NCBI RefSeq assembly: GCF_025502585.1
Contig: NZ_CP106679.1
Span: 3,751,501 to 3,815,500 of the forward strand
Direction of reading: 5' to 3'
Length of the DNA stretch: 64,000 nucleotides
Origin: Reichenbachiella agarivorans
Lineage (GTDB): Bacteria; Bacteroidota; Bacteroidia; Cytophagales; Cyclobacteriaceae
Numbering within the stretch: position 1 is the stretch's first letter; every line of letters starts with the position of its first letter. The notes under the pieces were generated by a model. That model saw only the letters and a program-made list of their open reading frames with translations, was not told the origin of the DNA and did not search any database. Below are positions 20,324-29,974 of this stretch, piece after piece. The position numbers and the translations under genes are program-made.

Positions 20324-22351
20324 ATGGATTTCAACATCACATCTGAATACGAGCCTACTGGAGACCAACCCACAGCCATTGCCCAACTCAAAGAAGGACT
20401 GGACAAGGGAGAAGCTTCGCAGGTACTACTCGGCGTAACTGGGTCTGGTAAGACATTCACCATCGCCAACGTCATCGCCAAAACCAACCGTCCTACCTTG
20501 GTTTTGAGCCACAATAAGACTCTGGCTGCTCAATTGTACAGTGAACTCAAGCAGTTCTTTCCCGACAATGCAGTAGAATATTTTATCAGTTACTACGACT
20601 ACTACCAACCAGAGGCATTTCTACCCACGACAGGGCTCTATATCGAAAAGGATTTGAGTATCAACGAGGAAATCGAAAAACTAAGACTCGCCGCTACTTC
20701 CGCACTGCTGACAGGACGCAGAGATGTGATTGTGGTCGCTTCTGTCTCATGCATCTATGGTATAGGCAACCCAGAAGAGTTCGGAAAGAACGTCATCACA
20801 CTAGAAGTCGGTCAACAACTCTCCCGCAACCAGCTGCTCTTTGCCTTTGTGGACATCCTTTACAGTCGTACAGAAGCTGAGTTCAAACGAGGCAATTTCA
20901 GGGTCAAGGGTGATACGGTTGATATATTCATTGCCTATGGTGATTTTGCCTACAGAATCATCTTTTGGGGAGATGAAATCGAAACGATACAGAGAATAGA
21001 CCCTATTTCAGGACATAAGTTGTCAGACGAAAAAATCATTTCCATCTTCCCTGCCAACCTCTTTGTGACTGGCAAAGACCTACTCCATCAGGCCATCAAT
21101 GAGATCCAAGACGACATGGTGCAGCAAGTCGCATACTTCAAAGAAGAAGGACGTCATCTAGAGGCCAAACGACTCCAAGAAAGGACAGAGTTTGACATGG
21201 AAATGATGAGAGAACTTGGGTATTGCTCAGGAGTAGAAAACTACTCTCGGTACTTTGACAGACGAGAAAAGGGCGCACGCCCCTTCTGCTTGCTGGATTA
21301 CTTCCCTGACGACTTCCTGATGGTCATCGATGAGAGTCATGTAACCCTGCCTCAGATCAGAGCCATGTGGGGAGGAGATCGTGCCCGAAAAATCAATCTG
21401 GTGGATTATGGATTCAGGCTGCCATCAGCCATGGACAACAGACCACTGACTTTCGATGAGTTTGAAAGTTTGGTCGGACAAACCATCTACGTCAGTGCAA
21501 CACCGAGTGACTATGAATTAAGAAAATCAGAAGGGGTAGTTGTCGAGCAAGTCATTCGTCCGACAGGTTTGTTAGATCCAGTGATAGAGGTTCGCCCTAG
21601 CGCCAATCAAATAGATGACCTCATGGAAGAAATTGACGAGCGAATCAAGAAGGATGAAAGAATACTGATCACCACCCTCACCAAACGGATGGCTGAGGAA
21701 CTTACCAAATACCTACACAATCTCAACATCAAGACTAGGTACATCCATTCCGAAGTAGACACTATGGAAAGAGTCGAAATCTTGCGTGACCTTAGATTGG
21801 GTGTGTTTGATGTGTTGGTAGGAGTCAACCTACTGAGAGAAGGACTTGATTTACCAGAGGTCTCTCTGGTAGCAATCATCGATGCTGACAAAGAAGGATT
21901 TTTGAGGAATGTCAAATCACTAGTGCAAACTATCGGTCGTGCCGCAAGAAACGAAAATGGCATGGTCATCATGTATGCTGACAAAATCACGGGTTCTATG
22001 CAAATCGCCATTGACGAAACCAACCGCAGAAGAGGTATACAAATCGCCTACAATGAGCAACATGGCATCACCCCAAAAACCATCAGAAGATCCAAAGAAG
22101 CCATCATAGGACAAAGTTCGATCACTGACTCTAAAAAGGACACTAAACGCAAATACTACGCAGAAAATAATGCACCAGATGTAGCTGCAGACCCAGTAGT
22201 AGCCTATATGGATGTAAAAGGCTTGGACAAAATGATAGACAGAACCAAGAAGTTGATGGAAAAAGCCGCCAAGGACTTAGACTTTATGGAAGCAGCCAGA
22301 TTAAGAGATGAAATGCAAGACTTGCAAAAACTCAAAGAAGCAAAAAAATAG
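20324..22351 (+). CDS. uvrB: UvrABC excinuclease subunit UvrB
   Basis: About 675 residues from the ATG at 20324 (an in-frame ATG at 20294 would add a 10-residue tail not seen in the family). Helicase-like nucleotide-excision-repair protein with Walker A LLGVTGSGKTFT, the beta-hairpin SYYDYYQPEAFLP, SCIYGIG, DEXX-box VIDESHVT, motif VI QTIGRAARN, and a C-terminal UVR motif (LMEKAAKDLDFMEAARLRDE) that contacts UvrC. The 290-base AT-rich gap upstream has no obvious LexA-type operator that I can recognise. It converges with the LysE gene. Confidence 0.97.
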   Translation: MDFNITSEYEPTGDQPTAIAQLKEGLDKGEASQVLLGVTGSGKTFTIANVIAKTNRPTLVLSHNKTLAAQLYSELKQFFPDNAVEYFISYYDYYQPEAFLPTTGLYIEKDLSINEEIEKLRLAATSALLTGRRDVIVVASVSCIYGIGNPEEFGKNVITLEVGQQLSRNQLLFAFVDILYSRTEAEFKRGNFRVKGDTVDIFIAYGDFAYRIIFWGDEIETIQRIDPISGHKLSDEKIISIFPANLFVTGKDLLHQAINEIQDDMVQQVAYFKEEGRHLEAKRLQERTEFDMEMMRELGYCSGVENYSRYFDRREKGARPFCLLDYFPDDFLMVIDESHVTLPQIRAMWGGDRARKINLVDYGFRLPSAMDNRPLTFDEFESLVGQTIYVSATPSDYELRKSEGVVVEQVIRPTGLLDPVIEVRPSANQIDDLMEEIDERIKKDERILITTLTKRMAEELTKYLHNLNIKTRYIHSEVDTMERVEILRDLRLGVFDVLVGVNLLREGLDLPEVSLVAIIDADKEGFLRNVKSLVQTIGRAARNENGMVIMYADKITGSMQIAIDETNRRRGIQIAYNEQHGITPKTIRRSKEAIIGQSSITDSKKDTKRKYYAENNAPDVAADPVVAYMDVKGLDKMIDRTKKLMEKAAKDLDFMEAARLRDEMQDLQKLKEAKK

Positions 22352-22379
22352 TGTCATTATTTTTAAACCTTCTTTTGGC

Positions 22380-23003
22380 TCAAAAAGAAATGTATTGACC
22401 AAAAATCAAATTCAGTCCCAATACGATCAAAACAACCCCAATTACCTTTCTCAGCACTTTTTGTACTCTGACATTGAGGTACTTTTTCAGTTTGCCCGCA
22501 TAGTAGGCTTTCAATACATCCGTCACCCAGACAATATTGAGTATGCCCAAAAAGTAAAACAACTCAGAACGTGGGTCGCCATAGGTAGTAATGGCATAAT
22601 TGGACATGGCTGCCCAAAAACCCCACACGATGGGATTGATCGCTCCCAACATAAACCCTTGACCAAAGAGTCCTGCACTAGCCAAGCCATTTCGTCTGAC
22701 TGAGGTTTCTATCTTCACCTCTTCTGAGGGTTTGTCCTTCAACAAGAATATCATGCCAAAAACACTAAGTAAAATCCCCCCAGCCAAAGCAAGATAGGGA
22801 TTAGGTTCATCGCCCGTCACCTTGCTCATCCCAAACCAGGTAATGAACAGGATGCCAGTATCAGCGACAGCCACACCCATTATAAAGAACAGGGTTCGCT
22901 GAAATCCGTGATTCAGAGAGTTTTGTAAGAGTGTAAGAAAGACTGGACCTGTTGACACCACGAGGATCAAGCCAGTCGAAATTCCAATGAGATATGGTGG
23001 CAA
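22380..23003 (-). CDS. LysE/RhtB family amino-acid exporter
   Basis: 207 residues with about six hydrophobic helices. The N-terminal GISTGLILVVSTGPVFLTLLQNSL matches the LysE family (the usual motif is a GPxxxxxxxxxxxxG loop), followed by GFQRTLFFIMGVAVADTG and FMLGAINPIVWGFW. Such proteins export amino acids or related metabolites. Its start lies 21 bases after the end of the GH3-like gene, so the two are probably cotranscribed. The substrate is unknown. Confidence 0.85.
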   Translation of the reverse strand: MPPYLIGISTGLILVVSTGPVFLTLLQNSLNHGFQRTLFFIMGVAVADTGILFITWFGMSKVTGDEPNPYLALAGGILLSVFGMIFLLKDKPSEEVKIETSVRRNGLASAGLFGQGFMLGAINPIVWGFWAAMSNYAITTYGDPRSELFYFLGILNIVWVTDVLKAYYAGKLKKYLNVRVQKVLRKVIGVVLIVLGLNLIFGQYISF

Positions 23004-23024
23004 TGTATTGCTGTTTGGTTTGGG

Positions 23025-24572
23025 CTAAAATAGACTCTTTTCAATCAATGCCCTCCACGAATCCAACCTTTCTGCTTTCAGTACTCTTGGAAATTTACTC
23101 TGCCCCCCTTCTTTGCCATGCATACGCATCCACTGGTAAAATACAGCCGTCGGAACCGCATTGACAAACACCTCTTTCAATGCAGCGCTGCGCTCGACCT
23201 TGTAGTCGTCGTTGAGTTCCTTAAGATAGCCATCCAAGACGGTTTTCAGTTGCTGCTCGTCAATAGATGAATCCGTACCGACATACCATCTGTGTGCGAA
23301 CAATCCTTCATAAGGTTCTCCTGTCACGGTGAATTCTTTGATATCAATATTGAGTGCTTGTGCTGTCATCTCCATGGCACGGTTCATATTGTCCATAGAC
23401 AAGTGCTCGCCACAGAGGCTCAAGAAATGCTTGGTTCTACCTGTGATGATGATCTCTACCTCATCTACATCTGTGAACTGAATCACATCACCTATCAAAT
23501 AACGCCAGGTTCCTGCATTGGTAGAGAGTAGCAATGCGTAATCCCTTCCTTTCTCTACCTGATCAATTTTCAAGGTTGTTGCTCCTTCGATGATCTGACC
23601 ATCCTGATCAAAATTCTCGGAATTGAAAGGGACAAATTCGTAGAAGATTCCATTGTTAAGCACCAATTTCATCGACTCAGAGTCTAAGTTGTCTTGAAAG
23701 GCAATGAAGCCCTCTGAAGCCAAGTAAGTCTCCAAATACATCAAGGGTTTTCCCAAGAGCTTTTCAAATCCCTTCTTGTATGGTTTGAACGACACTCCGC
23801 CATGCACAAAAATCTTAAGGTTGGGCCAGATATCATGGATATTATTCACCTTGTAACGCGCGATGATGCGCTCAATCAGGATTTGAATCCAAGCAGGTAC
23901 ACCTACCACTACTCCAATATCCCAACTTTCTGCCTTTTCCACCATTTCACTGAGCTTGTGATCCCAATCAGGTGCTGCAGAGATCTTCTTGCCTGGCTTG
24001 TAAAAATGCTGGAACCAAAACGGAACCTGAGAGGTTGTAATACCGCTCAAATCTCCCTCAAAATACCTGCCGTTGAATTTCAAATCTGTACTCCCTCCTA
24101 CCATCAGGATTCCTTTTTCGAAGAACTCCGGCTCCAAGTCATACTTGGAGATTGAAAGTAATTGACGCACACTGGTCTTACGGATCGATTTGATCATGTC
24201 GTCAGTCACTGGTATGTATTTGGACGAAGCGGATGAAGTACCAGAACTCAAGGCATAATATTTCACCTTGCCTGGCCAAGTGATATCTTTGATCCCTTCG
24301 CGAGACTTGGCCCACCACTCCTCATTGATGTGCTCGTAGGAATAGATCGGTACGTTGCTCTTGTAGTATTGATAAAACAGATGGTCGTCCTGATTTTTAA
24401 AACCATTCAAAATAGCTTTGAAATAATGAAAACGACCAAAATAAGTATCCTTAGCTGCGATCAGCAGCTTTCGCAATTCGTTTTTTTGTAGATCAAGTGG
24501 TGAGGTATAGTCTTGCTCCAAAGTCTCGCGGAGCTTCATTCCCCTCTTCAATAGTTTTCCTAAAAATGCCAT
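23025..24572 (-). CDS. GH3-like acyl-adenylate-forming enzyme
   Basis: 515 residues matching the GH3 auxin-responsive family, which in plants conjugates acids to amino acids via adenylates; the bacterial substrates are unknown. Visible are the ATP-binding YYALSSGTSSASSKYIPVTD, the second motif YLETYLASEGFIAFQD, the YRYLIGDVIQFTDV segment and the C-terminal subdomain with EITGRTKHFLSLCGEHLS-like sequence (IIITGRTKHFLSLCGEHLS). It lies upstream of and on the same strand as a LysE exporter, which might export its product. Confidence 0.87.
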   Translation of the reverse strand: MAFLGKLLKRGMKLRETLEQDYTSPLDLQKNELRKLLIAAKDTYFGRFHYFKAILNGFKNQDDHLFYQYYKSNVPIYSYEHINEEWWAKSREGIKDITWPGKVKYYALSSGTSSASSKYIPVTDDMIKSIRKTSVRQLLSISKYDLEPEFFEKGILMVGGSTDLKFNGRYFEGDLSGITTSQVPFWFQHFYKPGKKISAAPDWDHKLSEMVEKAESWDIGVVVGVPAWIQILIERIIARYKVNNIHDIWPNLKIFVHGGVSFKPYKKGFEKLLGKPLMYLETYLASEGFIAFQDNLDSESMKLVLNNGIFYEFVPFNSENFDQDGQIIEGATTLKIDQVEKGRDYALLLSTNAGTWRYLIGDVIQFTDVDEVEIIITGRTKHFLSLCGEHLSMDNMNRAMEMTAQALNIDIKEFTVTGEPYEGLFAHRWYVGTDSSIDEQQLKTVLDGYLKELNDDYKVERSAALKEVFVNAVPTAVFYQWMRMHGKEGGQSKFPRVLKAERLDSWRALIEKSLF

Positions 24573-24974
24573 GGCTAAGAAAAGAAATCATGCTTAAACC
24601 TGAATCATTCAACTCAGGAATTGAAAGTTAAAAGCAAAACAGTCAAAAGTATTCGTGTATTGAACTATTTGCCAACAACCATTTTACATTAACTCCCTAA
24701 GATGCCCATGCATCGTTGGGTAAAAATTGGTTTCGCGAAATTAAAACGATTGATCCCAATTGCACTTCTCAAGTTAATGGTTATTTTGTTAATTCACTGT
24801 TAAGTAATAGTTTCTAAACAGCACCAACCAAGCGCAGACACCTCTCACCGTGACACATAACATTGATAACTAGTAACCTGAGTTCAATTTGAATATCCCT
24901 TCAAGGGATTTCTAAAGGATTCTCTACCCTTTTATCAAAGGTCATTTATTGTGAGCATCGAACAGGTTAGTAAG
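24573..24974. other. Intergenic region between GH3-like and MtfA-like genes
   Basis: About 400 bases without a gene. It holds one copy (24875-24947) of the dispersed repeat that recurs at 43312-43437. The remainder is AT-rich and I see no further feature; a promoter for the GH3-like gene should lie in its left part. Confidence 0.5.
24875..24947. repeat. Dispersed intergenic repeat, short copy
   Basis: Begins AACCTGA, contains TTTGAATATCCCTTCAAGGG and ends TTTTATCAAAGGTCATTT. Both ends recur in the same order at 43312-43437 with about 50 extra bases in between. The CCCTTCAAGGG core is a palindrome with an odd centre. It looks like a mobile or recombinogenic non-coding element. Confidence 0.7.
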
Positions 24975-25844
24975 CTAAATGCTCTGAGGGTGATAGATCA
25001 TTTGAAGCATTTTGAATAAATCAGGATGCTTCTTTTCTAAAATCTCGGGGCGCTTGTGATAGTACTCAGAGATCACCGCAAAAAATTCGGCATCTGAAGT
25101 TGCGCCATACGGATCCACGTCCGAATGATTCTCTTTGATCCGAGTAATCTCTCTATGCACCAATTTAGTCCAGGGATTGACCATTTCTTTGGGTAGAAAC
25201 AATTCAGGAATACCATCTACTTCACCATCTGACTTATCCAGCAGATGTGCAAATTCATGAAAACCAACATGATGCTTGTTGCTATTGTTTTCGAATCCCA
25301 AGTACAGTGCTGGCTTGGAGAGCAACATTACATGTGCCATGTTACCTCCACTACCTACCATACCTAAGATGTGATGATCAGAACCTACCTCGTAGTTCTC
25401 ATCAAAATGGCTGGAGTAAACCAATACCTCTTGCAGCTGTCCATATTGCCACTGAGGCAAATCCCAAAATGGAACGATGGAACTCGATGCTACCAGCAAA
25501 CGGCATTCATCATCCATGGCGAAATCCACTCCTGACACCCTGATGGCAGAGAAAAATTGAACAATGCGCTTTTCGAATTCTTGTCTCCCAGACTCATCCA
25601 ATTCTACATAGAACTTCACTTTGTCCATCAGGACATTTCGCCATATAGGATCAAAAGCGACAAGCATTGTCCTATTTTTGGCAATCAAATTGTACCCAAG
25701 TCCTACCAACACCATGGCCACCACTGTCAGCCACAGTGTATCTATCGTACCACGCCAAACACCTATCACCACAATCAAACTAACAAAAATAGCGATCCCC
25801 AGAAAAAGCTTGGTTGGAAAAGAATTATTCATAGTATGTATCAT
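24975..25844 (-). CDS. MtfA-family zinc-dependent peptidase
   Basis: 289 residues. Two hydrophobic helices at the N-terminus (about 10-52) are followed by a soluble domain with the metalloprotease motif HEFAHLLDKSDG (HExxH) and a downstream glutamate in DAEFFAVISEYYHKRPEIL, the arrangement of MtfA/DUF980. E. coli MtfA regulates the glucose PTS through Mlc, but that pathway need not exist here. The membrane-anchored form is common in Bacteroidota. An ATG 12 bases downstream (25832) is an equally good start. Confidence 0.85.
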   Translation of the reverse strand: MIHTMNNSFPTKLFLGIAIFVSLIVVIGVWRGTIDTLWLTVVAMVLVGLGYNLIAKNRTMLVAFDPIWRNVLMDKVKFYVELDESGRQEFEKRIVQFFSAIRVSGVDFAMDDECRLLVASSSIVPFWDLPQWQYGQLQEVLVYSSHFDENYEVGSDHHILGMVGSGGNMAHVMLLSKPALYLGFENNSNKHHVGFHEFAHLLDKSDGEVDGIPELFLPKEMVNPWTKLVHREITRIKENHSDVDPYGATSDAEFFAVISEYYHKRPEILEKKHPDLFKMLQMIYHPQSI

Positions 25845-26019
25845 TCGGTGTTTTCGCAGCTAAAATAAAGGAAGATTTGAAGTTACTAGCTGAGTGATGG
25901 GTTTTCAATCTCAATGGTATGCCAAACAGTCCCATTCCTTATCCAAGGATATTTTGATTTTTGGATTAGCTTTACGCTCATAGATAAAGCCAAAACACAA
26001 CACCTTAGCTTCAAAGACG

Positions 26020-26037
26020 CTTACTTTGCAAAGTAAG
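26020..26037. promoter_or_regulatory. 18-bp perfect palindrome before the CLC gene
   Basis: CTTACTTTGCAAAGTAAG is perfectly self-complementary and ends 29 bases before the chosen ATG of the CLC gene. It could be an operator or overlap a -7 element (TTACTTTG is one mismatch from TAnnTTTG). Confidence 0.5.
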
Positions 26038-26066
26038 TCCCTTTGGGCATCTTCAATTTCGGCAAC

Positions 26067-27368
26067 ATGAACCGCAAGAATTTTAAAGATTTCCTACTCT
26101 CATTTGAACAAATTCCAGCCCTCCTCTATTTGTTGAAGTGGTTGTTGGTTTGCACCTTGATTGGAAGTCTCGTTGGTAGTATTTCGGCCTTTTTCCTATA
26201 CAGTTTGGACTGGGCGACCAATTGGAGGGAATCTAACCTATGGATCATAGCCTTACTGCCTTTGGGTGGGTTCATTATTGGTTTGAGTTATCATTTGTAT
26301 GGCAACAGTGTCGTCAAAGGCAACAACCTCCTGCTCGAAGAGTCCCATTCTCCTAGCAAAATGATTCCATTCAGAATGGTGCCACTGGTACTTTTTGGTA
26401 CAATACTTACACATTTGTTCGGAGGCTCAGCGGGACGTGAAGGGACAGCAGTCCAAATGGGTGGTGCAATTGCTGACCGATTTACCAAAATTCTTGGTTT
26501 TTCAGATGGTGACCGAAAAATCTTGCTCATAGCAGGAATCAGCGCTGGATTTGCCTCTGTATTTGGCACTCCTTTGGCTGGTGGTATTTTTGCTCTCGAA
26601 GTATTGGTATTAGGGAGGATTCGCTTGGACGCCATCATTCCGAGTTTTATTGCAGCAGTATTAGCTAATTACTTTTGTGAATTGTGGGGCAGTACTCATA
26701 CGCACTATGTCATCACAACGCTAGCAGAAATGAACCCCACTAACCTGCTATGGGCGCTGTTGGCAGGCATCATTTTTGGATTGGTTGCCAGGTCATTTTC
26801 CAAACTGACGCATTTTTGGGGGCAGTTCTTTGGCAAGTACATTTCATATCCTCCCCTGCGACCTGTCATCGGAGGAGTAATCATTGCATTGGCTGTTTAC
26901 CTCATGGGAACCACCAAATACATCGGACTGGGCATCCCAACTATTGTAGATGCCTTTGACATTCAGCTCAACTCTTACGATTTCTTACTCAAAGTCCTAT
27001 TTACCTCCTTTACTTTGGGTGCAGGATTCAAAGGAGGAGAAGTCACTCCTTTATTCTTCATCGGTGCGACCTTGGGCAATGTATTGATATGGTTTATCCC
27101 TCTGCCCATGGGTCTGTTGGCAGGCATGGGTTTTGTCGCGGTTTTTGCTGGTGCCACCAACACCCCGATAGCTTGTACCATGATGGGAATCGAACTCTTT
27201 GGGATCGAATCTGGGGTTTTTATAGCGATAGCGTGTAGTACTGCCTATTTATTTTCTGGACATTCTGGTGTGTACTCCTCTCAAATCATCGGAAGTCCAA
27301 AGAACAAGCGACTCATTGAAGAGAAGGGTTTGCATCTGTCGGATATCAAGGACAAGCGAAAGCAATGA
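26067..27368 (+). CDS. CLC-family anion/proton antiporter, possibly fluoride type
   Basis: About 433 residues and about ten membrane helices. The gating glutamate motif is GSAGREGTAVQMGGAIAD (GREGT rather than GREGP). The usual first selectivity motif GSGIP is replaced by GNNLLLEE, and the third region reads KGGEVTPLFFIGATLGN. This combination is what I associate with CLC-F fluoride exporters, but fluoride specificity is inference. The start is put at the ATG 26067 because the upstream TTG 26043 would add a tail without support. It stands alone; it converges with the oxidoreductase gene. Confidence 0.85.
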   Translation: MNRKNFKDFLLSFEQIPALLYLLKWLLVCTLIGSLVGSISAFFLYSLDWATNWRESNLWIIALLPLGGFIIGLSYHLYGNSVVKGNNLLLEESHSPSKMIPFRMVPLVLFGTILTHLFGGSAGREGTAVQMGGAIADRFTKILGFSDGDRKILLIAGISAGFASVFGTPLAGGIFALEVLVLGRIRLDAIIPSFIAAVLANYFCELWGSTHTHYVITTLAEMNPTNLLWALLAGIIFGLVARSFSKLTHFWGQFFGKYISYPPLRPVIGGVIIALAVYLMGTTKYIGLGIPTIVDAFDIQLNSYDFLLKVLFTSFTLGAGFKGGEVTPLFFIGATLGNVLIWFIPLPMGLLAGMGFVAVFAGATNTPIACTMMGIELFGIESGVFIAIACSTAYLFSGHSGVYSSQIIGSPKNKRLIEEKGLHLSDIKDKRKQ

Positions 27369-27408
27369 ACACGAAGCGCAAAATGCTTTTATAAAATCAC
27401 CTGTAACA

Positions 27409-28836
27409 CTACCTGATCTTGAGAGACTTCAATACACTCTGTGCTGCATGATAACCACACATCCCATGTACGCCTCCACCTGGAGGTGAGGATGCCGAAC
27501 AAATGTAGATATCAGGATTGGGCGTACTATACGGGTCGATTCGTGCAACAGGTCTTGTAAACAATTGGAAAATGTCTGCTGCACCACCTGTGATCGCTCC
27601 ACCCAAATAGTTAGGATTGTATTGGTAAAAATCCTGTGTCGTCATGGTTCTTTTTGCCAAAATTGTATCCTTAAAGCCTGGCGCAAACCTCTCTATTTGG
27701 CTTTCAATTGCTTGAGTCATGTCCTTGTTTGAGCCATTGGGCACATGACAATAAGCCCAACCCGTATGCTTCCCCTCAGGCGCTCGACTTGTATCAAACT
27801 GACTCTGTTGACTGAGCATCACGAAAGGTCTTTGACATTCCCTTCCTTCCCAAGCATCCTTTTCACTGGCAGCTACTTCAGCAAAAGTACCTCCAACGTG
27901 CACTGTAGAGGCATCCAGGCAGCGAGGATCCTTCCATGGAATCGGAGCATCCAGCGCATAATCAATCTTGAATACACCAGGACCAAATTGGTATTTATTC
28001 AATCGGGCTTGGTACGACGGTGGCAACTGATCCTTGGCAATATGAGCCAATTGGATAGGGTCGGTATCAAACATGTATTTCTTAGCATCTGGCAATTGTT
28101 TGTAATCTGTGATCTTGGTCGATGGTTTCAATTCCCCTCCCAAACTCTTGAAATAAGCAGCCAAAGCATTGGCAATGTTTTGTGATCCGCCTTTGGGTAT
28201 CGCCCAATTCTCAACATGACCCGTTACCAAAAACATCAAACCGATGGCGGTGGTAAAAAATTTATCAAATGGCAATACACTATGTGCTGCACAACCAGCG
28301 AAAAGTGCTTTGGCTCTTTCTCCTTCAAAAGCATGTTTGGAATAAAAAGTAGCGGGTTGTAGGGCTTTCAAGCCGAACTGCATCAACAACAAGGGATTGC
28401 TTGGAATCCCAAGTGGTTTCAGGCTATCTGAGAGTAAATCCTCCGCTTGATCCACAAATGGCGTTACAATTTTTTGATACTTTTCAGCATCAATTCCTAA
28501 GTTATGAGCTGTCTCTGAGATGGATTTTGATAAGAGTACTGCTTCTTGATTGTCTAGAGGGTGAGCGGCAGAAGCTTTAGGAATAATCCATTCCAAACCG
28601 AATTCTTCTAACGGTAGCGTTTTGAAATAGGGAGACAAATACCCCATCGGATGTACTGCCGAGCAGACATCGTGATAGTAGCCTGGCAAAGTCAGTTCTG
28701 AGGTTCTTGTACCACCTCCAACTGTTTCTGCCCCCTCTATGATCAATACTTGCAAGCCTTTGGCTGCCAAGACAATACCAGCACTCAATCCATTGGGGCC
28801 AGAGCCGACGATTACTACGTCATATTGTTTACCCAT
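27409..28836 (-). CDS. FAD-dependent phytoene-dehydrogenase-like oxidoreductase
   Basis: 475 residues. An N-terminal dinucleotide-binding fold (VVIVGSGPNGLSAGIVLAAK, then LIIEGAETVGGGTRTSEL) and the C-terminal FAD-binding ICSASSPPGGGVHGMCGYHA place it in the CrtI/NAD(P)-FAD amine-oxidase-like superfamily, in the subgroup annotated as phytoene dehydrogenase-related. No other carotenoid gene is nearby, so the true substrate is open. It is flanked by a converging CLC gene and, upstream, the terminator of the collagen-like lipoprotein gene. Confidence 0.85.
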   Translation of the reverse strand: MGKQYDVVIVGSGPNGLSAGIVLAAKGLQVLIIEGAETVGGGTRTSELTLPGYYHDVCSAVHPMGYLSPYFKTLPLEEFGLEWIIPKASAAHPLDNQEAVLLSKSISETAHNLGIDAEKYQKIVTPFVDQAEDLLSDSLKPLGIPSNPLLLMQFGLKALQPATFYSKHAFEGERAKALFAGCAAHSVLPFDKFFTTAIGLMFLVTGHVENWAIPKGGSQNIANALAAYFKSLGGELKPSTKITDYKQLPDAKKYMFDTDPIQLAHIAKDQLPPSYQARLNKYQFGPGVFKIDYALDAPIPWKDPRCLDASTVHVGGTFAEVAASEKDAWEGRECQRPFVMLSQQSQFDTSRAPEGKHTGWAYCHVPNGSNKDMTQAIESQIERFAPGFKDTILAKRTMTTQDFYQYNPNYLGGAITGGAADIFQLFTRPVARIDPYSTPNPDIYICSASSPPGGGVHGMCGYHAAQSVLKSLKIR

Positions 28837-28967
28837 TGTGTAGTCGAGATGTTATGTACAGTTTAGAAACAAGAATTTGAATCTCGTTCAAATCTTCCTT
28901 CAAGTCTAAATCAAAAATATGAAAACAGCTTCCTTAGTACTTTTTTTCTGTCATTAGTTATGACAAC

Positions 28968-28998
28968 AAAAAAAGCCATGAGTGAATTCATGGCTTTT
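28968..28998 (-). terminator. Terminator of the collagen-like lipoprotein gene
   Basis: Read on the minus strand, the stem AAAAGCCATGA / TCATGGCTTTT (11 bp, six-base loop) is followed by a run of seven T. It lies 42 bases after the gene's stop. Confidence 0.88.
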
Positions 28999-29039
28999 AT
29001 CAAAAATGATCAAATTTCTTTTAATTTTTAATAGAGGTA

Positions 29040-29786
29040 TTAGCACTCACCGCATTCTTCATAATAGTCTGTGCCGATATTCTCAAAGACAATAGCATTT
29101 ACTTCTCCTGATATTTTCAAGGGGTACCCAGTACTATTGTCGTCTGCTAAAACTTCAAATGAGAATTTAAATTTCACATTCCCTGTCGATTCATCATAAC
29201 TATAATCAGTAATTGACGCCCCTGATAGACTTCCCAACTTATCGGTATAGAAACTATTATCAATGTATAATGAGAACACTTTAAAGTCACTTGTCAAAAC
29301 ACTCTTTTTGATTCCTATTGAGAAAAATTCGAAAGGTGAATTTACATTATTGACCACATCGAGACTAATCGCGGTAATAGACTCTTGATAGATATCATCT
29401 GGCGAACTGAGAAAACGCAATATATCAAAACTCAATTCTTCATTATCACCTTTGGTTATAATATTACCACCACTTAATCCCCCTATATAGCTGTCAGAAA
29501 AAACATCTGTAGCTGTGTACTTAAAATCAGAAGTATCCTTAAAAAGCACACCATCAGGTCGTGTACCATCCAGGTAGACTTTGATGCTGCCATACTTGGT
29601 TAATTCATCAAATCCCACACCATTTTGGCCGTCTTGTCCATCGACACCATCGACACCATCAACTCCATCTTGCCCATCGACACCCGCTTCACCAGCAGGT
29701 CCAGGCTCGCCTTCTTCAGAAATACAGCTTCCTAGAGTCAAAGAGCAGCATGCGGCAATTAGAAATAAGTATATTATTTTTTTCAT
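29040..29786 (-). CDS. Lipoprotein with short collagen-like repeat
   Basis: 248 residues. Signal peptide MKKIIYLFLIAACCSLTLGS with lipobox LGSC (Cys21). Residues 26-58 are eleven Gly-X-Y triplets (GEPGPAGEAGVDGQDGVDG and so on), the pattern of bacterial collagen-like stalks. The rest is a beta-rich domain of unknown family (TKYGSIKVYLDGTRPDG, YTATDVFSDSYIGGLSGGN). It is expected at the outer membrane. The function is unknown; in other bacteria such repeats act as stalks or spacers. It is monocistronic with its own terminator. Confidence 0.75.
   Translation of the reverse strand: MKKIIYLFLIAACCSLTLGSCISEEGEPGPAGEAGVDGQDGVDGVDGVDGQDGQNGVGFDELTKYGSIKVYLDGTRPDGVLFKDTSDFKYTATDVFSDSYIGGLSGGNIITKGDNEELSFDILRFLSSPDDIYQESITAISLDVVNNVNSPFEFFSIGIKKSVLTSDFKVFSLYIDNSFYTDKLGSLSGASITDYSYDESTGNVKFKFSFEVLADDNSTGYPLKISGEVNAIVFENIGTDYYEECGEC
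29613..29711 (-). repeat. Gly-X-Y coding repeat
   Basis: Nine-base units encoding G-V/Q-D triplets are repeated in tandem (for example ccatcgaca/ccatcaact on the plus strand) within the collagen-like lipoprotein. They could vary in copy number by slippage. Confidence 0.75.
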
Positions 29787-29974
29787 AGTTTAGTTAAGTA
29801 GTAGATTATGAATATTTTACACTTGCAATAATATGTATAAATCCACATGTCCCCTATTTCTTTGATCAAAAAAATGAAAGCATTTTCATAATACTCAATC
29901 AGAAAATGCAGAGTTACTCGATCTTGTTATTCTATAATTGTTCGATTTAGGAATCAATCACCGAAACAAAATCA

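Noticed and set aside
25865-26066. Fluoride riboswitch before the CLC gene
   Set aside because: Only a short GTGATGG-like fragment is present; the conserved pseudoknot pairings could not be found by eye.
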